A stretch of DNA of 40,028 nucleotides from an uncultured Prevotellaceae bacterium (GTDB lineage Bacteria > Bacteroidota > Bacteroidia > Bacteroidales > Bacteroidaceae), in assembly GCA_900316445.1 (NCBI GenBank), contig ONCZ01000047.1, positions 1-40,028 on the forward strand, written 5' to 3'. The stretch's first letter is position 1, and each line of letters begins with the position of its first letter. Both the position numbers and the translations under genes were made by a program. Shown here one piece after another: positions 1 to 7,083 of this stretch. Below the pieces are notes generated by a model. That model made no database searches, was not told where the DNA came from, and was given only the letters and a program-made list of their open reading frames with translations.

Positions 1-77
1 TACAAAAAATAATTGAGATAGAGAAAAAAAGCAGGATATTTTTAAGGAAACAAATGTGAATAATGTGCATAATTTTA

Positions 78-116
78 TCCACTAATTTATATAATAAGAT
101 TATTCATATTAGTGGA
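78..116. repeat. Inverted repeat in the left-edge intergenic region
   Basis: Nine-base perfect arms TCCACTAAT (78-86) and ATTAGTGGA (108-116) are separated by a 21-base AT-rich loop. There is no T-tract, so this is not a convincing terminator; it could be an operator or the remnant of an upstream 3' end. No gene was found in bases 1-359 apart from the promoter and leader of the HU gene. Confidence 0.4.
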
Positions 117-205
117 ATAAATTATGGTCAATTACGGCAATTCGTTTCAAAAAGAACAATAACTTCACGTAACTTTATACAACTTGATTCCGGTGAGAAA
201 AAGCC

Positions 206-236
206 TTGCAGGGATTGAGAAATTTTCGTACCTTTG
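206..236 (+). promoter_or_regulatory. Bacteroidetes promoter of the HU-like gene
   Basis: The -7 box TACCTTTG is at 229-236 and a TTG lies 20 bases upstream at 206-208, matching the Bacteroidetes sigma consensus. Transcription should start near 241-243. A perfect dyad GCACTGACA-N8-TGTCAGTGC (236-244 / 253-261) overlaps the expected start point, so it could be a DNA operator rather than an RNA hairpin. Confidence 0.7.
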
Positions 237-242
237 CACTGA

Positions 243-359
243 CAATTTGAGATGTCAGTGCGATTGCGGGCTGCGGCTCAGCAATGTCCGGACAGGCCGA
301 CGCTGCATTCGCCTTGCACCGCAATTGTCACTGCAGAAGAAAAGAAAGGATTTTAAGTT
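243..359 (+). promoter_or_regulatory. Structured 5' leader of the HU-like gene
   Basis: The predicted leader of about 117 nt can form a long stem in which 256-269 pairs with 319-333 (CAGTG, CG and ATTGCGG against CCGCAAT, TG and CACTG), about 14 pairs with one bulge. Its apical part contains the palindrome TGTCCGGACA (285-294). The CAGTG strand is also part of the dyad at 236-261, so the two pairings are mutually exclusive. The pairing is seen directly; a regulatory role, for example autoregulation by HU, is inference. Confidence 0.45.
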
Positions 360-911
360 ATGGCAAGATCAAACATTCCAATGGTGATTAACCTGCGTCA
401 GAACACGAACGACGACAGCACCGCATTCGGCAAGTGGTTCGCAGAGGTCGATACGAAGGAGCCCCTGAACCTCAAGGGTTTCGCCAAGCACATGACCTCG
501 CACGGCAAGATCGCCGACTATCAGATGTGTGTGCTGGTGCTCGGACAGGTCGTAGAGTGCATGAGCGAGCTGCTCTCTCAGGGTCAGCCCGTGAAGCTCG
601 ACGGACTGGGCACGTTCTCACCGAGCGTCGATGGTCAGAAGCAGGGTAAGAATGACATCGAGTCTGCTGTTGAGGCCGGTGCCGATGCGATGATCAACGG
701 CATCAAGATCAACTTCTCGCCAGAGAACACGAAGGGTGAGAAGCTCACCAGCCGCGCATTCAAGGAGCAGTGCATCTTTGAGTACGGTTATGTGGTTCAG
801 AGCGAGATCCGCACGATCAACGGCAAGCAGCGTCGCTTCCAGAAGAAGACACCGATCAGCTACGTCCTGGCTCCCGAGGCTGACAACAACGGCGGAGGTG
901 GAAACGGGTAA
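360..911 (+). CDS. HU-family DNA-binding protein with glycine-rich tail
   Basis: This 183-residue protein resembles the large HU-like proteins of Bacteroidales. The N-terminal half has the HU pattern: a short helical region, then a VKLDGLGTF turn near residue 80 like the GFGTF hairpin of HU/IHF. A longer C-terminal part carries basic residues (GKQRRFQKK) and ends in a short GGGG tail. Members of this family probably bind and bend DNA as nucleoid proteins. The ATG at 360 follows an AAAGAAAGGA purine run and a structured leader. A smalltalk gene follows 180 bases later, the usual partner of this HU type in Bacteroidales. A REPIN-like repeat sits between the two genes. The family call is fairly firm; the exact role is not known. 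Confidence 0.85.
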   Translation: MARSNIPMVINLRQNTNDDSTAFGKWFAEVDTKEPLNLKGFAKHMTSHGKIADYQMCVLVLGQVVECMSELLSQGQPVKLDGLGTFSPSVDGQKQGKNDIESAVEAGADAMINGIKINFSPENTKGEKLTSRAFKEQCIFEYGYVVQSEIRTINGKQRRFQKKTPISYVLAPEADNNGGGGNG

Positions 912-916
912 TCTCT

Positions 917-1056
917 TCCCCTCCTGAGTTCTTTGCAGAGCAAAGCGGCAAAGCCGAGCGAGGAGGGGTTAGGGGTGGTCTGAACGGCCGCACGCTCAGC
1001 CTCTGAGATATCGCTTGTTCAGACCCCCTCTGGCTCCCCCTAACTTAGGGGGAGAA
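917..1056. repeat. REPIN-like palindromic element, copy 1
   Basis: Left arm CCCCTCCTGAGTT...AGGAGGGG, then GGTCTGAAC, a variable loop, GTTCAGACC, and right arm CTCCCCCTAACTTAGGGGGAG. The right half is an imperfect inverted copy of the left half. In this copy the first hairpin is interrupted by an extra block (about 931-960) containing GCGGCAAAGCCGAGCGAG. It fills the gap between the HU-like and smalltalk genes. Related copies lie at 6946, 7868 and 21944, all in the same orientation. Confidence 0.85.
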
Positions 1057-1090
1057 ACAGATACTCAAATCGCAGAAGTTACGATGAAGT

Positions 1091-1201
1091 ATGAAAAGAC
1101 AGCGTGTGATTGAGCTGGCGGTGAAGGTGATAGTAGCCGCGCTCACGGCATTTCTGACGGCACTGGGAACTACGAGTTGTATGGGCAGAGGACCTTTTTA
1201 A
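1091..1201 (+). CDS. Smalltalk micro-protein
   Basis: This 36-residue protein begins MKRQRVIELAVKVIVAAL, with a basic N-terminus, one hydrophobic segment (about residues 6-25) and a Cys near the end in TTSCMG. That is the pattern of the smalltalk family of Bacteroidales micro-proteins, which are often next to a large HU-like gene, and often to an N-acetylmuramoyl-alanine amidase as well. It looks like a tiny membrane or lipoprotein-like peptide. No function is established that I know of. No amidase gene follows here; after the stop come an AT-rich octad array and a terminator. Confidence 0.75.
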   Translation: MKRQRVIELAVKVIVAALTAFLTALGTTSCMGRGPF

Positions 1202-1202
1202 G

Positions 1203-1237
1203 AATTTAAAAATTAAAAAATTGAAGGATTAAAAAGG
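1203..1237. repeat. Octad array (AATTAAAA type)
   Basis: About four imperfect 8-bp units of AATTTAAA/AATTAAAA/AATTGAAG type directly after the smalltalk stop codon. The closest relative in the window is the array at 24310-24342. Confidence 0.7.
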
Positions 1238-1241
1238 AGAA

Positions 1242-1301
1242 ATGATGAAAGAAGGGGCTGGGGTTAAAGCTACCAGCCCTTGCCTTTTTATAATAAAATA
1301 G
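1242..1301 (+). other. Possible remnant mini-ORF overlapping a terminator
   Basis: A well-placed AAGGAG precedes ATGATG at 1242, opening a 19-codon frame that ends in TAG at 1301. The frame runs through the terminator stem at 1252-1289, which argues against a selected protein. Since HU-smalltalk pairs are often followed by an amidase gene, this could be the start of a deleted gene. It may equally be chance. Confidence 0.2.
1252..1289 (+). terminator. Rho-independent terminator after HU-smalltalk
   Basis: The stem AAGGGGCTGG (1252-1261) pairs with CCAGCCCTT (1273-1281) with one bulge and is followed by a T-run at 1285-1289. It closes the HU-smalltalk transcript and lies just before the promoter of the next gene. 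Confidence 0.75.
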
Positions 1302-1310
1302 GTGAAATGC

Positions 1311-1341
1311 TTGCAAATAACGCAAATATGTTGTAACTTTG
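1311..1341 (+). promoter_or_regulatory. Promoter of the secreted repeat protein
   Basis: TTG at 1311-1313, a 20-base spacer and TAACTTTG at 1334-1341 match the Bacteroidetes consensus. The predicted leader to the ATG at 1399 is about 50 nt. Confidence 0.7.
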
Positions 1342-1398
1342 CAAACGCAAATGAATGACAGTCATTAAGAAACGTAATAAACCAAAAACCAAAGAGTT

Positions 1399-2442
1399 AT
1401 GAAGAAAAATTTGAGAATCTTGGTCGTTTCGGCAGTGATAATGCTGGGAGCGACATCTGCGCAGGCACAGTTCGGCAATCTCGTGAACAAAGTGAAGATG
1501 GCCAAGCAGACGGCAGAGGACGTGAAAAAGAAGGTAGATGGCGACATCGAGTTCACCAAGGGTGGCAACGTGATGGGCTTCTACCGCACGAGGACGGGTG
1601 AGTTTATCTTCGACAAGACCCATCCCGACGGCGAGCGCAAGGGTAAGAAGGTGATCTTCAAGGTGCAGAAGAACGGCGACGTGATGTACGATGACGGCCG
1701 GAAGGTTGGCGAGGTGCTGAGTGACGGAACGGTGAATTTCCACGGCGAACAGGGCTACCTGAAGGTTCTGGGTGACGGTTCGGTGATGATGGACGGCGAG
1801 AAGGTGGCTATGATCAACGACAACGGTCAGGTGTATATCTACGACGTGCTCATCGGCACCGCCAAGGGCCTCGACAAGCAGTATGCCGCTTTGCTCTACT
1901 TAGGCATCTACCACAACAAGGAGTCGCTCGCCAAGACGAAGTTGGAGCTGGCCGAGGTGAAGAAGCAGCGGGAGGCAGAGGCGAAGCGCCAGCAGGAACA
2001 GGCTGCCCAGCGCAGGGCACAGGCTGCGAAGAATCCCACTAAGAGCTCCGGCAATCAGAACAACACGCAGCAGAAGGTGCGTGAATATTCGATCGAGAAG
2101 GGCAGCGCCCGTGGGTTCGTCGATGCGAACGGCGTGGTCTATAACTGGGCTCATACGAAGGTGGGACAGTTGCCCAAGGGTAATGGTGACATTACGGACG
2201 GCACGGGCCACAGGATCGGCAGCGTATGGTCTGGTGACATCAAGGACTCGTCAGGCAATCTGCTCTGCAGCGTCTCTTCGGGCGGTTCCATCGCCGTGAA
2301 GGGTTCGAACGCCACAGTGGCCGAGGTGAAGGCCAACGGACGTATCGACATGTCGAAAGACTCTAAAACATTGGGCTATTGCAATTGTAATAACCACGTC
2401 TGGACGGCTGCAATCATCTTCTGCAACCTGTTCAAATTCTAA
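1399..2442 (+). CDS. Secreted protein with beta-type GxV repeats and a coiled coil
   Basis: This 347-residue protein has a clear signal peptide (MKKNLRILVVSAVIMLGATSAQAQ, likely cleaved near residue 24). Two regions of short repeated strands follow, with motifs such as DGRKVGEV, DGSVMMDG and GHRIGSVWSGDI spaced 15-20 residues apart (about 75-150 and 230-320). A Lys/Glu/Gln-rich coiled coil (about 170-215) separates them. The repeats resemble short turn-rich motifs of cell-surface proteins, but I do not recognise a named family. It has its own promoter and lies convergent to the FHA gene, 20 bases away. It is probably periplasmic or surface located; function unknown. Confidence 0.75.
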   Translation: MKKNLRILVVSAVIMLGATSAQAQFGNLVNKVKMAKQTAEDVKKKVDGDIEFTKGGNVMGFYRTRTGEFIFDKTHPDGERKGKKVIFKVQKNGDVMYDDGRKVGEVLSDGTVNFHGEQGYLKVLGDGSVMMDGEKVAMINDNGQVYIYDVLIGTAKGLDKQYAALLYLGIYHNKESLAKTKLELAEVKKQREAEAKRQQEQAAQRRAQAAKNPTKSSGNQNNTQQKVREYSIEKGSARGFVDANGVVYNWAHTKVGQLPKGNGDITDGTGHRIGSVWSGDIKDSSGNLLCSVSSGGSIAVKGSNATVAEVKANGRIDMSKDSKTLGYCNCNNHVWTAAIIFCNLFKF

Positions 2443-2462
2443 ATCCAAGAGAATAAGCTTGA

Positions 2463-2993
2463 TTACTCTTCGCTGTCGGATGCCCTCAGGATGATGCTGG
2501 TGGCGCCGATGGTGAAGAGTGTGCCGTCGGTGATGATGCGGCGCTCACGGGGAGTAAGTTCGACGTTATCGACGAAGGTGCCGGTGTTGCTGTTGTTGTC
2601 TTTCAACGTGTAGCGCAGGGCACCTTTCTTGTCGCGGCTGACGGTGATGGTGCAGTGGTTGAGATCGACGCTGGGATCGACGGTCTCAAAGGGGGTGTTG
2701 ATGGGGTTGCCCTTCTGGTGGCGGCCGATGATGTTGTCGCCCATACGGAGAGGGATGACCTGCTTGTAGTGGAACATATTCTCGATGACGACGATGGAGC
2801 CGCAGCCCTGTTCGTCGGCCTGTTCGTCGGGGTTCTCGTCTTTCTGGCGGTCGCGGAGCTTGCTGACGCCGATGCGGATGGCGAACTGCTTGCCGCAGTC
2901 GGGACACTGGAACACGAGCGACTGGCCGTCGGTGTAACGGGTCTCATCGAAGGTGATGAAGTTTTCACATTTGGGACAGCGGACGCGCTTCAT
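2463..2993 (-). CDS. Zinc-ribbon and FHA-domain protein
   Basis: This 176-residue protein starts with a Cys4 zinc ribbon (C6, C9, C30, C33, in CPKC and CPDC knuckles) of the MJ0042/YgiT-like type. A linker rich in Asp/Glu/Gln follows, then an FHA domain (about residues 70-170). FHA hallmarks are visible: GDNIIGRH, LNHCTITV in place of the usual S-x-x-H segment, and NNSNTGTFVDN. FHA domains bind phosphothreonine, suggesting a role in Ser/Thr phospho-signalling, but no kinase gene is nearby. It lies downstream of the HU/SPOR gene on the same strand, separated by a heptad array of 40 bp that is identical to one after infC. Confidence 0.85.
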   Translation of the reverse strand: MKRVRCPKCENFITFDETRYTDGQSLVFQCPDCGKQFAIRIGVSKLRDRQKDENPDEQADEQGCGSIVVIENMFHYKQVIPLRMGDNIIGRHQKGNPINTPFETVDPSVDLNHCTITVSRDKKGALRYTLKDNNSNTGTFVDNVELTPRERRIITDGTLFTIGATSIILRASDSEE

Positions 2994-2996
2994 AGA

Positions 2997-3036
2997 CTTT
3001 GAACTTTGAGCTTTGAACTTTGAGCTTTATGATTAC
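2997..3036. repeat. Heptad array, copy identical to 39743-39782
   Basis: Units AAGCTCA and AAGTTCA alternate A-B-A-B (read on the minus strand), preceded by GTAATCATA. All 40 bases match the array after infC in inverted orientation. It fills most of the 54-base gap between the HU/SPOR and FHA genes. Confidence 0.9.
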
Positions 3037-3047
3037 ATCGGAGGCGG

Positions 3048-4136
3048 TCAGAGAGACATCACCCAGGCTTCGGCGGTTTCGGATTGGCGATGGAAACGGC
3101 GGAGGTCGTTGTAGGCGTCGTTCTCAGAGGCGTAGTGGCCGTAGATGACGCGGCGGATGTTGTTGCGCTCGAAGATCTCAGCCTGGTCGTAGCCCTGTTT
3201 CTGGAGACGCTCGATAAAAGCGTTGGCATTGCGCGTGGAGACGTAGCTGGCGAGGACGATGCAGAAGCCCTTGCGCACTTCCTCGGCCGTCTCGACGGGT
3301 TCTGTCTTAGGGGCTGCGACGGTATCACGCTGAATCGTGTCGCGCTGAGCGACGGAATCTTTGACGACCACCTTCGCGATATCAGCCTTCTTGATTTCGA
3401 TTTTGCTGGTGTTCGTGTCTTCAGACATCATACCGAAAAGGAGGCCGTTGTTGAGGTTGCTGATGGTGCGCTGCATCATGTCGGTCTTGCCGGTGGGCAG
3501 GGCGAGGATGAAGACGGCGATGAGGATGGCGGCGACAGCGACGGCATTGCGGATCCACGTGTATTTGATGCGGACGACGTCGGCTCCTTCTTCCTCCTCC
3601 ACGTATTCAGCGTCGGTTTCGGCGGTGTCTGTGTCGATGCCCACAATCTTGGCGGTGGGCTCTTCGGCGGGTTCTGAGGTCTGGACGGCGACGGGCTGCG
3701 ACGGCGTCTGACGGGCGTCGAGGCGGTTCATCTCCACAGACGAGAGTCCGTAGAGGGCAGGGGTGAGGATGCCGGCCTCACAGGGGGTGAAGACGTAGTT
3801 GCCGTCTTCGTTGAGTGCCAGCGTGCCGATGTCGTTGAGCTCGTAGGAACCTTCGTTCTGCAGGTGTTGTCGGAGTTCCTCCACTTCGTCCTCGATGCGC
3901 TGCAATGCCTCCGGGTAGCTGATGTCGTAGGCCTCGATGTAGGACTGCACGAGCAGCGAGTCGTTGATGTTGAGCTGCGGATTGAATCCGAGCGTGCGCA
4001 GAGGCGGCAGGAACAAATGTTCCTGCTCTTCGTACCGGGCGTTGATATTGTGCGCCATAAAGCCTCCCAAACCTGGGACAATGACGCAGTCGTTGCTCAG
4101 TAAAAGTATCTCAATATGTCGTTCCAGTTCAATCAC
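3048..4136 (-). CDS. HU-domain, transmembrane, SPOR-domain protein (GTG start)
   Basis: The 362-residue reading begins at GTG 4136, giving VIELERHIEILLLSNDC. The upstream ATG at 4172 would place the promoter -7 box inside the gene, so it is rejected. Domains in order: a Bacteroidetes-type HU domain (about 1-130, with VPGLGGF and GTLAL turns), an acidic linker, one transmembrane helix (NAVAVAAILIAVFILALP, about 205-222) and a C-terminal SPOR domain (about 285-360, FCIVLASYVSTRNANAFIE). SPOR domains bind denuded peptidoglycan, often at the division septum. The cytoplasmic HU part may contact DNA or protein partners. The link between the cell wall and the nucleoid is an inference from the domain order. 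The FHA gene follows. Confidence 0.85.
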   Translation of the reverse strand: MIELERHIEILLLSNDCVIVPGLGGFMAHNINARYEEQEHLFLPPLRTLGFNPQLNINDSLLVQSYIEAYDISYPEALQRIEDEVEELRQHLQNEGSYELNDIGTLALNEDGNYVFTPCEAGILTPALYGLSSVEMNRLDARQTPSQPVAVQTSEPAEEPTAKIVGIDTDTAETDAEYVEEEEGADVVRIKYTWIRNAVAVAAILIAVFILALPTGKTDMMQRTISNLNNGLLFGMMSEDTNTSKIEIKKADIAKVVVKDSVAQRDTIQRDTVAAPKTEPVETAEEVRKGFCIVLASYVSTRNANAFIERLQKQGYDQAEIFERNNIRRVIYGHYASENDAYNDLRRFHRQSETAEAWVMSL

Positions 4137-4141
4137 GGATG

Positions 4142-4173
4142 CAAAATTACTGCCTTTTTTTGAAATAAACAAA
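4142..4173 (-). promoter_or_regulatory. Promoter of the HU/SPOR gene, nearly leaderless
   Basis: Read on the minus strand: TTTG (4173-4170), 20-base spacer, TAATTTTG (4149-4142). Only five bases separate the box from the GTG start at 4136, so the transcript probably begins at or within a few bases of the start codon. Confidence 0.7.
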
Positions 4174-4214
4174 TAAAAGAAACTTAAAATTTCTCAGAAA
4201 TCAAATTTTTGCAC

Positions 4215-4222
4215 TACCTTTG
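4215..4222 (+). promoter_or_regulatory. -7 box of the rfbC promoter
   Basis: TACCTTTG lies 17 bases upstream of the ATG at 4240, giving a very short leader. The -33 match is poor. It is divergent from the HU/SPOR promoter 66 bases away. Confidence 0.6.
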
Positions 4223-4239
4223 CACAAAATTTCAAGATT

Positions 4240-4788
4240 ATGGAATATATTGAGACCAAAATCAAGGGCGTTTTCATCATCGAGCCCAAGGTATTTCAGG
4301 ATGCCCGTGGGTATTTCATGGAGGCCTGGAAGCAGGCTGAGTTCGACGAGCATGTCGGACGGACGGTGTTCATCCAGGACAATGAGTCGAAGTCGTCGTT
4401 CGGTGTGCTACGCGGTCTGCACTATCAGAAGGGCGACGCCTCGCAGGCAAAGCTCGTGCGCGTGATCAAGGGAAAGGTGCTCGATGTGGCTGTCGATATC
4501 CGCAAGTCGAGTCCTACGTTCGGCCAGCACGTGATGGTGGAGCTGAGTGAGGAGAACAAGCGCCAGTTCTTTATCCCGCGTGGGTTCGCACATGGGTTCC
4601 TCGTGCTGAGCGACGAGGCGATCTTTACCTATAAGGTGGACAATCCTTATGCACCTCAATGTGATGCGGGCATCCGCTGGAATGACCCCGACCTGGGCAT
4701 CGAGTGGCCCATCGACCCTGCGAAGGTGCTGACGAGTGAAAAGGACTTGAAGCAGCCCTTGCTGAAAGACGCAGAAGTGTTTGAATAA
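4240..4788 (+). CDS. rfbC: dTDP-4-dehydrorhamnose 3,5-epimerase
   Basis: RfbC/RmlC catalyses the third step from glucose-1-phosphate to dTDP-L-rhamnose, a sugar of surface polysaccharides. The 182 residues match the family's usual length. The cupin core shows FQDARGYF near the N-terminus, LRGLHYQ with the catalytic His near residue 62, and IPRGFAHGF, followed by FTYKVDNPY with the catalytic Tyr region. The other rfb genes (A, B, D) are not in the window. It is ten bases upstream of ugd, so the two are probably cotranscribed for nucleotide-sugar supply. Confidence 0.95.
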   Translation: MEYIETKIKGVFIIEPKVFQDARGYFMEAWKQAEFDEHVGRTVFIQDNESKSSFGVLRGLHYQKGDASQAKLVRVIKGKVLDVAVDIRKSSPTFGQHVMVELSEENKRQFFIPRGFAHGFLVLSDEAIFTYKVDNPYAPQCDAGIRWNDPDLGIEWPIDPAKVLTSEKDLKQPLLKDAEVFE

Positions 4789-4797
4789 CAGAAAGGT

Positions 4798-6117
4798 ATG
4801 AATATAGCAATTGTAGGGACAGGATATGTTGGACTGGTGTCGGGAACGTGTTTCGCTGACACAGGTGCGAATGTGACGTGCGTCGATGTGGATGCAGCAA
4901 AGATAGAACGTTTGCAGAACGATGAGATACCCATTTATGAGCCCGGTCTCGACGAGCTGGTGAAGAAGAATGTGGCCGCAGGCCGCCTGAAGTTCACGAC
5001 GGACTTAGCCTCCGTGCTCGACGATGTGCAGATCGTGTTCTCGGCTGTGGGTACGCCTCCCGATGAGGACGGCTCGGCCGACCTGAAGTATGTGCTGCAG
5101 GTGGCTCGTACCATCGGTCAGAACCTGAACCACTATGTGGTTGTGGTCACGAAATCGACAGTGCCTGTGGGTACGGCGAAGAAGGTGCGCAAGGCCATCG
5201 AGGAGGAGCTGGAGAAGCGCGGTGTGGATATCGAGTTCGATGTCGCCTCGAATCCTGAGTTCCTGAAGGAGGGTAATGCCATCAAGGACTTTATGTCGCC
5301 CGACCGTGTGGTAGTGGGTGTGGAGAGCGAGAAAGCCCAGAAGGTGCTCACGAAGCTCTACAAGCCGTTCCTGATCAACAATTTCCGTGTGATCTTCATG
5401 GATATCCCTTCGGCAGAGATGACGAAATATGCTGCCAACTCGATGCTCGCCACGCGTATCTCGTTTATGAACGATATCGCCAACTTGTGCGAGCGCGTGG
5501 GCGCGGACGTTAATATGGTACGCGCGGGAATCGGTTCCGACACCCGTATCGGCCGTAAGTTCCTTTATGCGGGCTGCGGTTATGGCGGCTCGTGCTTTCC
5601 CAAGGACGTGAAGGCGCTCATCAAGACGGCCGATCAGAACGGTTACTCGATGGAGGTGCTGAAGGCTGTGGAGCGCGTGAACGAGCGTCAGAAGAGCGTG
5701 CTCTACGAGAAGCTTGTGAAGTCGTTCGGTTCGGAAGAGGCGCTGAAGGGCAAGACTATCGCTATGTGGGGTTTGTCATTCAAGCCTGAGACCGATGATA
5801 TGCGTGAATCGACTGCCCTCGTGATGATCGACAAGCTGCTGAAAGCTGGTTGTACCGTTCGTGTGTATGATCCGATTGCTATGAACGAGTGTAAGCGCAG
5901 GATCGGCGATGCGGTGACCTACTGTCGTGATATGTACGACGTGGTGCTCGATGCCGACGCACTGCTGCTGCTCACGGAGTGGAAGGAGTTCCGTCTGCCC
6001 GGCTGGGGCGTCATCAAGAAGGCGATGAAGCGGCCGTTGGTGATCGACGGACGTAATATCTTCGATATCGAGGAGCTGGAAGAAAACAACTTCGAGTATC
6101 ACTGTATCGGAAAGTAG
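4798..6117 (+). CDS. ugd: UDP-glucose 6-dehydrogenase
   Basis: Ugd oxidises UDP-glucose to UDP-glucuronate with two NAD+, feeding capsule or glycan synthesis. The 439 residues are typical. The N-terminal Rossmann motif GTGYVGLVSG is at about residues 7-16, NPEFLKEG is in the middle, and the catalytic Cys266 sits in GCGYGGSCFPKD. The C-terminal UDP-binding domain contains WGLSFKPETDDMRES. It follows rfbC by nine bases and is followed by a purine-rich array and a DUF4738 lipoprotein gene on the same strand. GDP-mannose dehydrogenases share the fold, but the motif set fits the UDP-glucose enzyme better. Confidence 0.93.
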   Translation: MNIAIVGTGYVGLVSGTCFADTGANVTCVDVDAAKIERLQNDEIPIYEPGLDELVKKNVAAGRLKFTTDLASVLDDVQIVFSAVGTPPDEDGSADLKYVLQVARTIGQNLNHYVVVVTKSTVPVGTAKKVRKAIEEELEKRGVDIEFDVASNPEFLKEGNAIKDFMSPDRVVVGVESEKAQKVLTKLYKPFLINNFRVIFMDIPSAEMTKYAANSMLATRISFMNDIANLCERVGADVNMVRAGIGSDTRIGRKFLYAGCGYGGSCFPKDVKALIKTADQNGYSMEVLKAVERVNERQKSVLYEKLVKSFGSEEALKGKTIAMWGLSFKPETDDMRESTALVMIDKLLKAGCTVRVYDPIAMNECKRRIGDAVTYCRDMYDVVLDADALLLLTEWKEFRLPGWGVIKKAMKRPLVIDGRNIFDIEELEENNFEYHCIGK

Positions 6118-6147
6118 TAAAGGAGAGAAGGAGTAAGGAGAGAAGTA
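6111..6147. repeat. Purine-rich 7-8 bp array
   Basis: Units AAGGAGAG / AAGGAGTA / AGGAGAG / AAGTAG span the ugd stop codon and run up to the next ATG at 6149, so the array itself may supply the Shine-Dalgarno-like sequence for the lipoprotein gene. Confidence 0.65.
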
Positions 6148-6148
6148 G

Positions 6149-6943
6149 ATGAGTGTGAGAGGCGGAGGTTTAGTCATATTGGCATCGATATTGTTGTTGG
6201 TGGGTTGTTCTGGCCAGCAGGAACAGGCGACGGAAGAAAACCGTGAGGCGAAGGCACTCATGCAGGGTGTCTGGGTCGATGCGGAAACGGAAGATGTGTC
6301 GTTCCGTGTGGCAGGCGATACCATCTTCTATGCCGACTCCACCAGTATGCCGGCCTATTTCAAGATCGTCGGTGACTCGCTGACACTCTCATCTGGCGCC
6401 AGCTATGCCATCGAGAATCAGACGGAGCACGTCTTCAGCTTCCGCAATCAGAACGGTGACCTGATCACTCTCCACAAGATCGATGAAGCAGAGGCCGACT
6501 CACTCTATGTGACCGACACTAAACCGACGGTGATGACCTATACGCATCAGGTGAAAACCGACTCTACCGTCAGTTATAATGGTGCGCGCTACCACTGGTA
6601 TATCGCCATCAACCCCACACGTTTTAAGGTGGTGAGGCGGACGTTCAATGATGATGGAATGGAGGTGGAGAACGTGTATTACGACAATATTATGCACATC
6701 AGCGTGTATAATGGTGCGCAGTGTCTGTATTCCAGCGACTTCCGCAAACAGCAGTATACGAAGCTGGTGCCGACAAAGTTTTTAGAAGAGGCTGTGTTGG
6801 CGAATATGGAGTATAGCAAGGCTGATGCGGAAGGTCTGCACTTCAACGCGACGCTTTGTATTCCAGACGGCGCGAGCTGTTACCTTGTAGAGACGATTAT
6901 CTCGTACAAGGGCAAAATGACGATGAAACTCTTAGAGTATTGA
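6149..6943 (+). CDS. DUF4738-type lipoprotein
   Basis: This 264-residue protein has a lipoprotein signal (MSVRGGGLVILASILLLVGC, lipid-modified Cys at residue 20). The mature part is beta-rich with no catalytic motif visible. An N-terminal lipocalin-like section (WVDAETEDVSFRVAGDTIFY) and a second half with YHWYIAINPTRFKVVRRTF resemble the DUF4738 family of Bacteroidales lipoproteins. It probably sits in the periplasmic or outer membrane leaflet. It follows ugd and ends at a REPIN-like element facing nudC. Function unknown. Confidence 0.7.
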   Translation: MSVRGGGLVILASILLLVGCSGQQEQATEENREAKALMQGVWVDAETEDVSFRVAGDTIFYADSTSMPAYFKIVGDSLTLSSGASYAIENQTEHVFSFRNQNGDLITLHKIDEAEADSLYVTDTKPTVMTYTHQVKTDSTVSYNGARYHWYIAINPTRFKVVRRTFNDDGMEVENVYYDNIMHISVYNGAQCLYSSDFRKQQYTKLVPTKFLEEAVLANMEYSKADAEGLHFNATLCIPDGASCYLVETIISYKGKMTMKLLEY

Positions 6944-6945
6944 TT

Positions 6946-7077
6946 TCCCCTCCTGAGTTAGGAGGGGTTCTTGCGTCCCTTCGGTAGCAAGCGGCAAAGC
7001 CGAGCGAGGGGTGGTCTGAACGCGGAAAACTGTTCGCTTGTTCAGACCCCCTCTGGCTCCCCCTAACTTAGGGGGAG
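6946..7077. repeat. REPIN-like palindromic element, copy 2
   Basis: Same architecture as the copy at 917: an outer CCCCTCCTGAGTTAGGAGGGG hairpin, then GGTCTGAAC...GTTCAGACC, then the CTCCCCCTAACTTAGGGGGAG hairpin. It carries an extra block with GCGGCAAAGCCGAGCGAG, here after the first hairpin instead of inside it. It fills the convergent gap between the DUF4738 gene and nudC and could act as a bidirectional terminator. Confidence 0.85.
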
Positions 7078-7083
7078 AAATAA

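Noticed and set aside
3084-3711. Open frames on the plus strand antisense to the HU/SPOR gene
   Set aside because: They show Val/Asp/Gly-biased composition typical of antisense frames in GC-balanced genes and no domain or ribosome-binding site.
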